Assembly: GCA_963796325.1 (NCBI GenBank)
Contig: CAWCLF010000001.1
Coordinates: forward strand, 124,001 to 188,000
Source of the DNA: CAVYGN01 sp963796325
GTDB lineage: Bacteria > Spirochaetota > Brevinematia > Brevinematales > JAOACQ01
Direction: 5' to 3'
Length of the DNA stretch: 64,000 nucleotides
A model generated the notes under the pieces. It was not told the DNA's origin. It did not search any database and saw nothing but the letters and a program-made list of their open reading frames with translations. Positions 1 to 8,910 of this stretch are shown here, in pieces (within the stretch, counting starts at the first letter, position 1; each line of letters opens with the position of its first letter). The translations under genes and the position numbers were made by a program.

Positions 1-1242
1 GCCCTGCTGTCGGCAGGCATATTGGCATTATTTATCATGCTCATTTTTTCAAACGATATAATGCTGGGTTTTAATCTTAAGTACAATGATCCGGGCAGAA
101 GCGCGGCAATTGTAAATAATATCATACGCTCACTGTTCAGGATGGATATTTTCCTGGCCTTGCTTCTCGCAGTCGCAGCCATTGCATTCAGGGCGACAAA
201 ATTTCCGGGGAAGAATTTATTGCTGCCGGCGGCATTTGTTCTATTGATTGCCGACCTCTGGTCGATAGACCTTTTCTATGTCGACAGGTCCTATATCAGG
301 CTGGATGAATTTTATAAACCCGATGGCATAATCAGTTATTTGCAAAAAGAGGAAAAGGAGCCTTTCCGTATAATAACATCCCTGATGGTGCCCAGTACGC
401 AGGAGAATGTCGCCAATATATGGCTGACATCTCTGCGGCGGCAATACCTTACATTTTATTTTTCATATTTCGATCTTCAACCCATGGAAGTAATAGCTTC
501 ATCCGGAATAACTGAAAGCTACCAGAATTTTTTCACTAAATCGCTCTTAAGGGGGATGTCAAAACCGGTAAAGACACCCGACGATCTCTTAAATATGAAC
601 CTTCCTTTGCTGCGCCTGTCAGGCGTTAAATACCTGATAACCGACGGATATTTATATGCAGGACGGGAACCGGTCGTTATGATAAACGGCTTAACCAACA
701 ATACCAATTTAACTCTCGCAGCAGTCGAAACAGGCTACGGCGGACAGCAGGAAGCGGTTTTTGAAGTCAAAAACTGCCATCCCTTCCTGGCCTTTTTTGA
801 AAATTATGTGCCGGCGGTCAGCGACCAGGATGCTCTGCGGTACCTCGGGGATCCGGGGTTCGATCCGGATAGAAAAGTTGTTATTAATGCGCCTGTCACA
901 AACAGCGGCAGCGGCAAGAGAATGTTCGCCCCTCAAAAAATACTTGATTATAAGACCTGGTATATTAAGTCAGATATCAATACGGGGGCTGACGGCCTGA
1001 TTCTTTTTAATATGATGTTCGACCCCGGCTGGAAGGCTTTCGTAGACGGGGCAATGACGAAAATATACAGGGCGGATTATCTGGAAATGGGCATTTTTGT
1101 CGGCAGAGGCAGTCATACTGTCGAATTCAAGTTTCAACCTGATCCGCTGCCTTTCCTGATTTCCTTTTTCACTGCTCTTGCCGGTATAGCGTGCGGAATT
1201 TTATATTATATTTATAGTTTAATTTTCGTGAAAAAAAATTAA
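1..1242 (+). CDS. YfhO-family membrane protein, C-terminal part (5' end outside window)
   Basis: The frame is open from base 1, so the true start lies upstream; the TTG at 22 is only the first start-like codon. The visible 413 residues begin with hydrophobic segments (about residues 1-16, 48-66 and 70-90), continue with a long extracytoplasmic region and end in one more membrane segment followed by a short basic tail. Near the end the pattern 'PGWKAFVDG ... GIFVGRGSHTVEFKF' is the hallmark of the YfhO family, multi-membrane proteins linked in some bacteria to glycosylation of cell-envelope polymers. No partner gene is visible on this side. The family call is good; the substrate is unknown. 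Confidence 0.8.
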   Translation, partial: ALLSAGILALFIMLIFSNDIMLGFNLKYNDPGRSAAIVNNIIRSLFRMDIFLALLLAVAAIAFRATKFPGKNLLLPAAFVLLIADLWSIDLFYVDRSYIRLDEFYKPDGIISYLQKEEKEPFRIITSLMVPSTQENVANIWLTSLRRQYLTFYFSYFDLQPMEVIASSGITESYQNFFTKSLLRGMSKPVKTPDDLLNMNLPLLRLSGVKYLITDGYLYAGREPVVMINGLTNNTNLTLAAVETGYGGQQEAVFEVKNCHPFLAFFENYVPAVSDQDALRYLGDPGFDPDRKVVINAPVTNSGSGKRMFAPQKILDYKTWYIKSDINTGADGLILFNMMFDPGWKAFVDGAMTKIYRADYLEMGIFVGRGSHTVEFKFQPDPLPFLISFFTALAGIACGILYYIYSLIFVKKN

Positions 1243-1313
1243 TTTAACCGGATGAATTTTTTCAGGACCGGGAAAAAAAGTCATTTGGAAAAAAACGAGG
1301 TAATAACTGATAG

Positions 1314-4142
1314 ATGCTTGATCAAATTGTAATAAAAGGCGCCCATGAGCATAACCTTAAAAACATTGACCTTACTATACCCAGGAACAAGATCGTAGTT
1401 TTCACGGGAGTATCGGGCAGCGGCAAATCGTCACTTGTATTCGATACGATTTATGCCGAAGGGGAACGGCGCTATCTTGAATCGTTATCCACTTACGCAA
1501 GGCAGTTTCTGGGCGAAATGAAAAAACCGGACGTCGAATACATCGAAGGTCTTTCCCCTGCCATTTCTATTCAGCAGCAGACGGTCCATGCCAATCCGAG
1601 GTCTATTGTCGGAACTGTAACTGAAATTTATGACTATTTCAGGTTATTATGGGGGACTATAGGGATCCCGACATGCCCTGTATGTGGCCGTATTCTGACT
1701 TCAACTACGAGCGATGAAATAGTGGATTCCATAATGAAAATGGAGGCCGGAATAAAATTCCTTATTATGGCGCCTGTTGTAAAGGGTAAAAAAGGCACCC
1801 ATGTCGAGGAATTGGAAGAATTGAGAAAGGAGGGGTTCGCCAGAGTCAGGGTAAACGGAGAAATCCTTGAACTTGACACCGACATTAAACTGGATAAAAA
1901 TAAAAAACATAACATAGATATTGTGATAACCAGGCTTTCCATTGAGGAAAAATACAGAACCCAGATTACCGATTCGGTCGAAACCGCTCTTCATTATGGA
2001 GACGGGCTTATGTCCTTATATTTTCCCGAATCCCTTGAAGAAAAGATTTATTCGGAAAGATACTACTGCCCCGATCATGAAATAAGCTTCAGTGAAATAT
2101 CTCCAAGGATGTTCTCTTTTAACGCTCCTTACGGAGCCTGTCCTGAATGCAGCGGCCTCGGCGAAAAACTCGAATTTGATGAGGATTTGCTTGCGGATTT
2201 TGATAAAAGCCTGAACGAAGGGGCTTTGCGGAGCCATCCGCCTACGCAGGGGCACTGGTCGGCGTTCTTGAAAGCCCTGTCGAAGAAATACGGATTTTCT
2301 ATGAATATGCCTTACAAGGAACTTCCTGAAAAAATCAGGAAAATAATAATGAACGGAGACAATGATAAGGTTGAAATACATTATACAAGCGAAAGATTCG
2401 ATTTTTTGACAAAATCTGTTTACGAAGGCGTAATTCCAAATCTTAAAAGGAGATATTTTGAAACTCAATCCCCCGATATGCGGGAATGGCTTGAACAGTA
2501 TATGAAAGCAGTCAATTGTCCTTTATGCAAGGGAGAAAGACTGAAAAAAGAAAGCCTTGCAGTAATTGTTTCGGGGAAAAATATCATGGATGTAACGAAG
2601 ATGAATGTATCATCATCCAACCTGTTTTTTTCCGAATTGCATGAAAGGCTCGAAAAAAGTGAAAAGATCATTGCGGATAATATATTGAAGGAGATAAAAA
2701 AAAGACTTCAGTTCATCGTCGATGTGGGTCTTGATTATATAACGCTTGACAGGAAGGTCAGCACTATTTCGGGCGGTGAATTCCAGAGGATAAGACTGGC
2801 TTCGCAGATCGGGTCGGGGCTGATGGGTGTGCTGTATGTCCTTGATGAACCGACAATCGGCCTTCATGCCAGGGATACGGACAGGCTTATTACGAGCCTG
2901 GAAAAACTCAGAGATACGGGCAATTCGGTTCTAATAGTAGAGCATGACGAGGAAACGATTTCAAGGTCCGACTGGATCGTCGATATTGGACCGGGAGCAG
3001 GTATTTACGGAGGGGAGCTTGTTGCAGAAGGAACTTTCGAAGAGATCAAAGCTAATAAAAATTCTCTTACCGGCAAGTACCTGTCGGGAGAGATGTTCGT
3101 AGAATTGCCGGTTAAAAGGAGGAAGGGGAACGGGCATTTTATCGATATAATCGGGGCTGAAGAACACAATCTTAAAAAGATCGATATAAAAATACCGCTT
3201 GGTAAATTTACCGCAATAACCGGCGTCAGCGGATCCGGAAAATCCACCTTAGTTAATGATATTTTATTTATGGCTCTTGCAAAGTGCGTAAACAAGGCAA
3301 GATGCATACCGGGAAAGCATGACAGGATTACAGGTTTTGAAAATATCGATAAAATAATAGATATCGATCAGAGTCCGATAGGCCGGACTCCCCGCAGCAA
3401 TCCGGCCACTTATACCGGGGTCTTCACCGAAATAAGGGATCTGTTTACAAACCTCCCCGAAGCGAAAGCGAGGGGTTATAAAGCGGGGCGTTTCAGCTTC
3501 AATGTAAAGGGAGGGCGATGTGAAGCCTGCCAGGGAGACGGCGTCATCCAGGTGGAAATGCATTTTTTGCCCGATGTGTACCTTACCTGCGATGTTTGCG
3601 GCGGAAAACGATATAATAAGGAAACGCTGCAGATCAAGTTCAAGGGAAAATCGATCGCGGATATACTTAATTTGACTGTCGATGAGGCTCTGTCATTTTT
3701 TGAGCATATTCCTTCGATAAACCGGAAACTGGATGTCCTGAAAAATGTAGGGCTGGGATATGTTCATCTCGGCCAGGCAGCAACAACACTGAGCGGTGGC
3801 GAAGCTCAAAGGATCAAACTGGCCAAGGAGCTGTCAAAGGTCGGAACCGGGAATACTCTTTATATCCTGGATGAACCCACCGTGGGGCTTCATTTTGACG
3901 ATGTCAAGAAGCTCATTCATGTTCTGCAGTCTCTTGTCGATAAAGGAAATTCCGTTCTTGTCATCGAACATAATATGGATGTCATCAAGGTCGCCGACTG
4001 GATTATCGACCTCGGGCCTGAAGGCGGCGACAAGGGCGGATGGGTCGTTTTCGAAGGCACGCCCGATGATATACTTGAAGATAAAAAATCCTACACCGGC
4101 ATTTTCCTTAAAAAATATCTCCGGGAGATCAAGGCGCCTTAA
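1314..4142 (+). CDS. uvrA: UvrA, excinuclease ABC subunit A
   Basis: ATPase subunit that finds bulky DNA lesions and loads UvrB in nucleotide excision repair, acting in the cytoplasm on DNA. At 942 residues it has the usual full length. Two ABC modules are visible: Walker A 'GVSGSGKSSL' near residue 32 and 'GVSGSGKSTL' near residue 640, with signatures 'LSGGEFQRIRLA' and 'LSGGEAQRIKLA', each followed by 'DEPT.GLH'. Zinc-site cysteines occur as CPDH...CPEC near residue 255 and as CEAC...CDVC in the second half. A GAGG stretch lies about 12 bases before the ATG. The TAA stop overlaps the stop of the convergent GH12 gene within CTTAAG, leaving no room for a terminator. Confidence 0.98.
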   Translation: MLDQIVIKGAHEHNLKNIDLTIPRNKIVVFTGVSGSGKSSLVFDTIYAEGERRYLESLSTYARQFLGEMKKPDVEYIEGLSPAISIQQQTVHANPRSIVGTVTEIYDYFRLLWGTIGIPTCPVCGRILTSTTSDEIVDSIMKMEAGIKFLIMAPVVKGKKGTHVEELEELRKEGFARVRVNGEILELDTDIKLDKNKKHNIDIVITRLSIEEKYRTQITDSVETALHYGDGLMSLYFPESLEEKIYSERYYCPDHEISFSEISPRMFSFNAPYGACPECSGLGEKLEFDEDLLADFDKSLNEGALRSHPPTQGHWSAFLKALSKKYGFSMNMPYKELPEKIRKIIMNGDNDKVEIHYTSERFDFLTKSVYEGVIPNLKRRYFETQSPDMREWLEQYMKAVNCPLCKGERLKKESLAVIVSGKNIMDVTKMNVSSSNLFFSELHERLEKSEKIIADNILKEIKKRLQFIVDVGLDYITLDRKVSTISGGEFQRIRLASQIGSGLMGVLYVLDEPTIGLHARDTDRLITSLEKLRDTGNSVLIVEHDEETISRSDWIVDIGPGAGIYGGELVAEGTFEEIKANKNSLTGKYLSGEMFVELPVKRRKGNGHFIDIIGAEEHNLKKIDIKIPLGKFTAITGVSGSGKSTLVNDILFMALAKCVNKARCIPGKHDRITGFENIDKIIDIDQSPIGRTPRSNPATYTGVFTEIRDLFTNLPEAKARGYKAGRFSFNVKGGRCEACQGDGVIQVEMHFLPDVYLTCDVCGGKRYNKETLQIKFKGKSIADILNLTVDEALSFFEHIPSINRKLDVLKNVGLGYVHLGQAATTLSGGEAQRIKLAKELSKVGTGNTLYILDEPTVGLHFDDVKKLIHVLQSLVDKGNSVLVIEHNMDVIKVADWIIDLGPEGGDKGGWVVFEGTPDDILEDKKSYTGIFLKKYLREIKAP

Positions 4143-5048
4143 GGAGTTACGGTAACAGAATAATTTGAAATAACAGTGATTCCGCTGCCGATAGCCACTT
4201 CCGTACCGAGTTCCGAGTTCGACTGTGCATACATAATCGCCGGGGTTCAGCACGAGATTGTTTGTAAGATAAGCAAGGAACGGGGTTATATCGAAACTGG
4301 CCGCATTATAAATCTGTGTGCCGGTGCCGGCGCTGAACGCTGCATAGATCCAGCTGAGGCTTGTACCCGAACTCTGAGACGGGTTGTGGTAATAGTTGAA
4401 AGTATAACCGTTGGCATTGAGGGATCCTGAAGGCGGAAGCCCGTCCGGGATCGCATTAGTGCTTGCAAGCCATATCATGAGCTCGCACTTGATATCTTTG
4501 GATGTGAACGATGAGGGGTCGCTCGTATTAGATATGATCCAGATATCGTATGCAAGGTCGTAGGTGTCTCCGCCGAAAGCCGGAGTTGTATTCTGGCTGA
4601 TGTTGAAGGAAGAAGTAACCGTATGGTTGCTGATTGTAAAAGGAAAATCCGCCGGGTGTGAAGGGTTCGGCGACCATGGGCTGTCGCCGCAGAAAACTTC
4701 GGGATAGGCAAGAACGTTGTAAGTGTTTGCGTTGTTCCAGGACCATTGCCAGCCGAAGAAAGCTGTGCCGTTGGTGCTGCCTGTGAATATTTCCTCGCTG
4801 TACGGGGTCGAAGCCGCTCCGACATTCCATTCGTTATTGTTGACCGAGTACCGGGCGCCTATCGCTATCGAATCGTTATTATTGGATTTGACTGTCGATA
4901 CTCCGGCAGGCAGACCGGAAGGAATTGAACTGGAACTGCCGCCCCCGCTGCTGCCGCTGCTGCTGTTCCCTCCTCCCGGGTTCTGGGTACAGGCTGCTAT
5001 CGATAATGCTAATGCCAGAGAACAATAAAAAATAGCCGATATTTTCAT
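4139..5048 (-). pseudogene. GH12-like secreted glycoside hydrolase lipoprotein, frameshifted by a 7-bp duplication
   Basis: Starts with a lipoprotein signal (MKISAIFYCS... lipobox IAAC, Cys20) and a Gly/Ser linker, then a glycoside hydrolase family 12 domain (cellulase/xyloglucanase fold). The candidate nucleophile Glu189 lies in 'CELMIWLA'. The reading frame is intact up to 'VELGT' (residue 280). There a tandem heptamer shifts it, and the shifted frame runs on into the uvrA antisense strand as a spurious tail of about 120 residues. Removing one heptamer gives 'VELGTEVAIGSG...YSVTVTP' and a stop at 4139, a 300-residue protein that matches the C-terminus of the intact GH12 protein at 56833. 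The lost residue after 'GT' is the expected acid/base Glu, so the gene as read should be inactive. RBS AGAGGTG precedes the ATG. A sequencing or assembly error is possible. Confidence 0.8.
4207..4220. repeat. Tandem 7-bp duplication (CGAGTTC x2) inside the GH12 lipoprotein gene
   Basis: Two perfect adjacent copies of CGAGTTC on the plus strand (GAACTCG in the coding direction). One copy gives an uninterrupted GH12 C-terminus; two copies shift the frame just before the expected catalytic acid/base glutamate. It looks like a slippage-type duplication. Confidence 0.9.
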
Positions 5049-5081
5049 ATAAACACCTCTTTTTGAACCGATTATTAAAGG

Positions 5082-5110
5082 ATGATAATATCCCAGTGTG
5101 AATTTGTCAA
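5082..5110 (-). promoter_or_regulatory. Candidate sigma-70 promoter of the GH12 lipoprotein gene
   Basis: On the minus strand TTGACA (5105-5110) and TATCAT (5082-5087) are separated by 17 bases, about 35 bases upstream of the ATG. The -35 element is perfect. Confidence 0.5.
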
Positions 5111-5117
5111 AGATTTA

Positions 5118-5137
5118 CAGTTCAGTTCAGTTCAGTT
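5118..5137. repeat. Pentanucleotide repeat (CAGTT x4)
   Basis: Four perfect copies of CAGTT, beginning 8 bases upstream of the -35 box of the GH12 lipoprotein promoter. Repeats of this kind can change in copy number. Only this copy number is visible here. Confidence 0.85.
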
Positions 5138-5262
5138 TGCAAACCGGATCGATCTTTTTTTATAAAAGTGTAGATATTTAATTTGAATTAAAATATAATA
5201 ATTGATAAATTTCCTCGTTATTTTAAATATTTAAAAAAGGAAAGGAGATTTATCCATTACCC

Positions 5263-5313
5263 ATGGGAGCAGCAGGGTATCATATTACACTTTTTCATTT
5301 TCTCCGTTTATGA
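5263..5313 (+). CDS. Possible 16-residue leader peptide coupled to the next gene
   Basis: An ATG follows a strong ribosome-binding site (AAAGGAG, 13 bases upstream) and opens a 16-codon frame (MGAAGYHITLFHFLRL). Its TGA overlaps the ATG of the next gene as ATGA. The downstream gene has no clear Shine-Dalgarno sequence of its own, so translational coupling is plausible. It may instead be chance, or the remains of the true N-terminus of the next gene after an indel. Confidence 0.3.
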   Translation: MGAAGYHITLFHFLRL

Positions 5314-5963
5314 TCATGTTGTTTAAGGATGATGTTTTAAATGTGCTGGAAATTTCGAGGCAAGATTTTCCGGAAGCTGCAGTCCAGATCGGCAGACAGT
5401 CGCTGGAACATGAAATCAAGGACCAGGGGGATATCAAAGCCCTTGTTAAAAAAGATGATTTAATTCAAAAGGAATATCATAACTTTTTCCTTATAGTCCA
5501 ATCTTCTGCCGGCAGCAAAGAGGAGCCTTATCTTATACTTGACGTTTCTTCTTCGAGCTGCAATTTGTATTTATCCGATCAGGGGGACCGGAAACTGAAA
5601 AGCCTTTACTTGAAAATAAAAGGATTGGTGGAATCCAGGAATATATACAGATATTTCAGAAATCGGATCTTTTATTCGCTTATAGTGATCTGCGATTTGT
5701 TTTTCCTGGTTTACATGTTTTTTATAAAGGATCTGTTTGAAAAACTGTTGAACAAGCGGATTCCCGATATACTCCTTCTTCTTGCCGCCCTGCTGGTTAA
5801 TGTTATTTTTATCGTTCCTCATGGCAAGAACAGGATTTTTCTTTTTGAGAGGGATCATGTCGGTTTTATGAAGAAAAACAGGGAAATCATAATATTGGGC
5901 AGTGTCGTGCTTATTATAGCCGCATTAATTATCTCATCGGTAATAAGTATGTTCAGATCTTGA
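5310..5963 (+). CDS. Uncharacterised protein with three C-terminal membrane segments
   Basis: 217 residues of unknown function. The first 115 or so are soluble and mixed charged/hydrophobic, with a short serine run near residue 80. They are followed by membrane segments at about 119-139, 152-170 and 192-214. No catalytic or binding motif was recognised. The start overlaps the stop of a short upstream frame; ATG 5316 is an in-frame alternative. It lies alone between the GH12 lipoprotein and nrdD, both with their own signals. The unbroken length and natural composition argue for a real gene. Confidence 0.6.
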   Translation: MIMLFKDDVLNVLEISRQDFPEAAVQIGRQSLEHEIKDQGDIKALVKKDDLIQKEYHNFFLIVQSSAGSKEEPYLILDVSSSSCNLYLSDQGDRKLKSLYLKIKGLVESRNIYRYFRNRIFYSLIVICDLFFLVYMFFIKDLFEKLLNKRIPDILLLLAALLVNVIFIVPHGKNRIFLFERDHVGFMKKNREIIILGSVVLIIAALIISSVISMFRS

Positions 5964-6003
5964 ATATTAGGGTTTTTAATCTTGATTTTCGGGGAGGGTG
6001 TTA

Positions 6004-8097
6004 ATGGAGCAGCTTGTCAAAGACCTTGTTCAAACAAAAAAAAGTAATAATCAAAGCGCTTTTGTCAGGAAAAGGGACGGAAGGGTCGCCGATTTTGACG
6101 TATCTAAAATAGCTACCGCTGTCAATAAAGCCTTTGAAGCGACAGGAGAAGGGAATTATAACCAGGCATGGGAAATCACGGCAATGGCAGTCAGTAAACT
6201 GGAAGATAAAATTGTAGAGATTGAACATATTCAGGATATCGTGGAAGATACGCTGATGAATATGGGCTTCAGGAAAACTGCAAAAGCTTATATATTGTAT
6301 AGGGCGAAAAGGGGCGAACTTCGCAATATCAGTAAAACGCTCAATGACAGCTTGAATATGATCGAAGATTATGTTCATTTAAGGGACTGGAGAGTTAATG
6401 AAAATTCGAACATGAGCTATTCTCTCCAGGGGCTTAATGCTCACGTATCGTCAACCATAACTGCCAATTACTGGCTGACTAAAATTTATACTCCCGATAT
6501 AGGTGAATCTCACAGGAATGCTGCGATCCATATTCATGACCTGGGTTCGCTTTCGGCTTACTGTGTCGGATGGGATCTTGAACAACTGCTGATCCAGGGT
6601 TTCGGAGGAGTTGTCGGGAAGGTTGAATCAAGACCGGCCAAACATTTCCGCTCGGCTCTCGGCCAGATCGTTAATTTTTTTTATACTCTCCAGGGCGAAG
6701 CTGCAGGCGCCCAGGCTTTTGCCAATATAGACACTCTGCTTGCTCCTTTCATAAGATACGACGGGCTTTCCAGGCAGGATGTCAGGCAGGCTATTCAGGA
6801 ATTTGTTTTTAACCTGAATGTACCTACCCGGACCGGTTTCCAGACTCCTTTTACCAATTTGACATTCGATCTTGTATGTCCCTCATATTTAAAGGATAAA
6901 GGAGTGATAATCGGAGGTGAGATACAGGACGAAACCTATTCAGAATTCAGTAAAGAGATGGAATGGATAAACCAGTCTTTTGCAGAAGTAATGCTTGAAG
7001 GCGATGCAAAGAACAGGCCTTTCACATTTCCAATCCCCACTTATAATATCACAAAAAAATTCGACTGGAACAATCCGGCATACAAAAAAATCTGGGAAAT
7101 GACTGCCAAATACGGGACTCCTTATTTCAGCAATTTCATTAATTCCGATATGAATGAAGAGGATACGAGAAGCATGTGCTGCCGGCTTAAACTGGACAAC
7201 AGGGAGGTTCGGGCGCAGCTCGACAGGATGAGCGCAGGCTACACTGAAGACAACACTCCCGGAAAACGCGGAGGGCTGTTTGCTGCCAATCCTATGACAG
7301 GATCTATCGGGGTTGTGACTATCAATCTTCCGAGGATAGCTTTCAATGCCTCATCGGATGAGGAATTTCTCGAGTCTCTAAGGCAGACAATGGTACTTTC
7401 AAAGAATTCCCTTGAAATGAAAAGGAAAATGATAGAGGATCTTACAGAGAAGGGTTTATATCCGTATACGCGTATTTATTTACAGGACATAAAAAAAAGA
7501 AGCGGCAGATTCTGGACGAATCATTTTTCGACAATCGGATTGATCGGTATGAACGAGGCCGCAATGAATTACCTTAAAAAACCTTACCATACTGAAGAAG
7601 GCAGGAAATTTGCGATAAAGATCCTTGATTTTATGATTGAAGTGCTCGAGGAATTTAAAAGGGAAACCGGGAACCTTTATAACCTTGAAGCTTCGCCGGC
7701 CGAAGGGGCCAGTTTCCGCCTGGCGAAATCAGATAAAAAGATGTATCCTGAAATTATTTCTTCCGGCACCAGGGATGCGCCTTACTATACAAATTCCGTT
7801 CATCTGCCGGTCAACAGCACAGACGACATTTTCGAACTCCTTGACTATCAGGATCCCCTCCAGGCAAAATTTACAGGGGGCACAGTCATACATATTTTCT
7901 TAGGTGAAAGGATAGATAATCCCGAAGTTATAGCGAAATTGGTCAGAACTGTGGCGACACAATACCGTCTCCCTTATTTTTCAATTACTCCTACATTTTC
8001 GATTTGCCCGGTTCATGGATATATACCGGGAGAACACTGGATATGCCCGCGGTCTCATTCGGATGAGGAATTGAACAAATATGGAAAGTATATGTAA
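6004..8097 (+). CDS. nrdD: Anaerobic (class III) ribonucleoside-triphosphate reductase, catalytic core lacking the glycyl-radical tail
   Basis: Reduces ribonucleoside triphosphates to deoxynucleotides without oxygen. The N-terminus has an ATP-cone (about residues 15-105, 'FVRKRDGRVADFD'), followed by the ten-stranded barrel with the thiyl cysteine in 'SMCCRL' (Cys392/393). The protein ends after a metal-site-like segment, C668xxH671 and C681xxxH685, in 'NKYGKYM'. The conserved glycyl-radical segment that normally follows is missing here and is encoded by the next small ORF. ATG 6004 is chosen over GTG 5998 because GGGGAGGG sits 8-13 bases upstream. It forms an operon with the tail ORF and nrdG. 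Known family; the split is seen directly. Confidence 0.95.
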   Translation: MEQLVKDLVQTKKSNNQSAFVRKRDGRVADFDVSKIATAVNKAFEATGEGNYNQAWEITAMAVSKLEDKIVEIEHIQDIVEDTLMNMGFRKTAKAYILYRAKRGELRNISKTLNDSLNMIEDYVHLRDWRVNENSNMSYSLQGLNAHVSSTITANYWLTKIYTPDIGESHRNAAIHIHDLGSLSAYCVGWDLEQLLIQGFGGVVGKVESRPAKHFRSALGQIVNFFYTLQGEAAGAQAFANIDTLLAPFIRYDGLSRQDVRQAIQEFVFNLNVPTRTGFQTPFTNLTFDLVCPSYLKDKGVIIGGEIQDETYSEFSKEMEWINQSFAEVMLEGDAKNRPFTFPIPTYNITKKFDWNNPAYKKIWEMTAKYGTPYFSNFINSDMNEEDTRSMCCRLKLDNREVRAQLDRMSAGYTEDNTPGKRGGLFAANPMTGSIGVVTINLPRIAFNASSDEEFLESLRQTMVLSKNSLEMKRKMIEDLTEKGLYPYTRIYLQDIKKRSGRFWTNHFSTIGLIGMNEAAMNYLKKPYHTEEGRKFAIKILDFMIEVLEEFKRETGNLYNLEASPAEGASFRLAKSDKKMYPEIISSGTRDAPYYTNSVHLPVNSTDDIFELLDYQDPLQAKFTGGTVIHIFLGERIDNPEVIAKLVRTVATQYRLPYFSITPTFSICPVHGYIPGEHWICPRSHSDEELNKYGKYM

Positions 8098-8145
8098 GAG
8101 CTGTTTTTAAAATAGAAAAGATGACAAAGAGGATTGGGAGGTATC

Positions 8146-8307
8146 ATGGAAACGGATAAGAATAAGAAGCTTGTTGTCCCGACCGAGGTTTATTCCAGGA
8201 TTGTCGGTTATTACAGGCCGGTACAGCATTGGAATATAGGCAAACAGCAGGAATTCTCGGAACGGAACACGTATGAAGAAAAATTGATGTCTCTTAAAAA
8301 TGAATAG
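8146..8307 (+). CDS. Separate glycyl-radical tail of class III ribonucleotide reductase (53 residues)
   Basis: The 53-residue product carries 'TEVYSRIVGYYRPVQHWN', the C-terminal glycyl-radical motif of NrdD, with Gly21 as the predicted radical site, followed by the usual 'GKQQEFSER'. A strong ribosome-binding site (GGGAGGT) ends 3-4 bases before the ATG. It is in the same frame as nrdD, but the 48 bases between contain in-frame TAA, TAG and TGA, so a single nonsense change or simple readthrough does not explain the arrangement. NrdG starts 6 bases after the stop. Inference: the tail is made separately and docks on the NrdD core, much as the small protein GrcA (YfiD) replaces the damaged radical domain of pyruvate formate-lyase. 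Confidence 0.88.
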   Translation: METDKNKKLVVPTEVYSRIVGYYRPVQHWNIGKQQEFSERNTYEEKLMSLKNE

Positions 8308-8313
8308 TAAATT

Positions 8314-8907
8314 ATGTTCAGGGGTATAAGAAAAACATCACTGATCGATTACCCTTCAAGAATAGTTTCGACTTTATTTACGGGCGGATGCAACTTCCGG
8401 TGTTCCTGGTGTCATAACTGGGATCTTGTCAATTATGATTCATACAGTACGATCCCTGTAATTGAAGAAGAGGATGTTGAGACATATCTGCTGTCAATCA
8501 AGGGAAAAATCGAGGGCGTTTGCGTCAGCGGGGGGGAACCGACACTGTGGGGAGAAAGGCTTGCAGTCTTTTTAAACTGGTGCAGAAAAAAAGACATGCT
8601 AACTAAACTGGATACAAACGGATATTTACCTGATGTGCTGGAAGGATATTTTGACAAGAACTTACTTACCTTTGTGGCGATGGATATAAAAAATATATTT
8701 GATAGGTATGGTGAAACTGTGGGTATGGTTTCAATCGATATGGGCAAAATTAAACGATCGATCGATATGATCAGGACAAGCGGTGTACCGCATCAGTTTC
8801 GGACCACACTCGTACCTGATCTGGTATTTGAGGATGAGATAAAAAAAGTTTCTGCCGAAATCGGCGAGGTTATTGTATTCCAGGAATACAGGGAAAGGCC
8901 CTATTAA
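8314..8907 (+). CDS. nrdG: Anaerobic ribonucleotide reductase activase (radical SAM)
   Basis: Iron-sulfur enzyme that uses S-adenosylmethionine to place the glycyl radical on NrdD. The N-terminal 'GGCNFRCSWCHN' is the CX3CX2C cluster site and 'VSGGEPTLW' is the SAM-binding GGE motif. At 197 residues it is of normal size. The start follows the tail ORF by 6 bases and has no obvious Shine-Dalgarno sequence, suggesting translational coupling to it. Its substrate glycine would lie in the 53-residue tail protein just upstream. Confidence 0.93.
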   Translation: MFRGIRKTSLIDYPSRIVSTLFTGGCNFRCSWCHNWDLVNYDSYSTIPVIEEEDVETYLLSIKGKIEGVCVSGGEPTLWGERLAVFLNWCRKKDMLTKLDTNGYLPDVLEGYFDKNLLTFVAMDIKNIFDRYGETVGMVSIDMGKIKRSIDMIRTSGVPHQFRTTLVPDLVFEDEIKKVSAEIGEVIVFQEYRERPY

Positions 8908-8910
8908 TCT

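Noticed and set aside
3834..4138. Extension of the GH12 lipoprotein frame into uvrA antisense
   Set aside because: It is the wrong-frame tail caused by the 7-bp duplication; its sequence shows no relation to GH12 proteins.
8095..8145. Simple stop-codon readthrough joining nrdD and its tail
   Set aside because: TAA, TAG and TGA all occur in frame before the tail, and the tail has its own ribosome-binding site.
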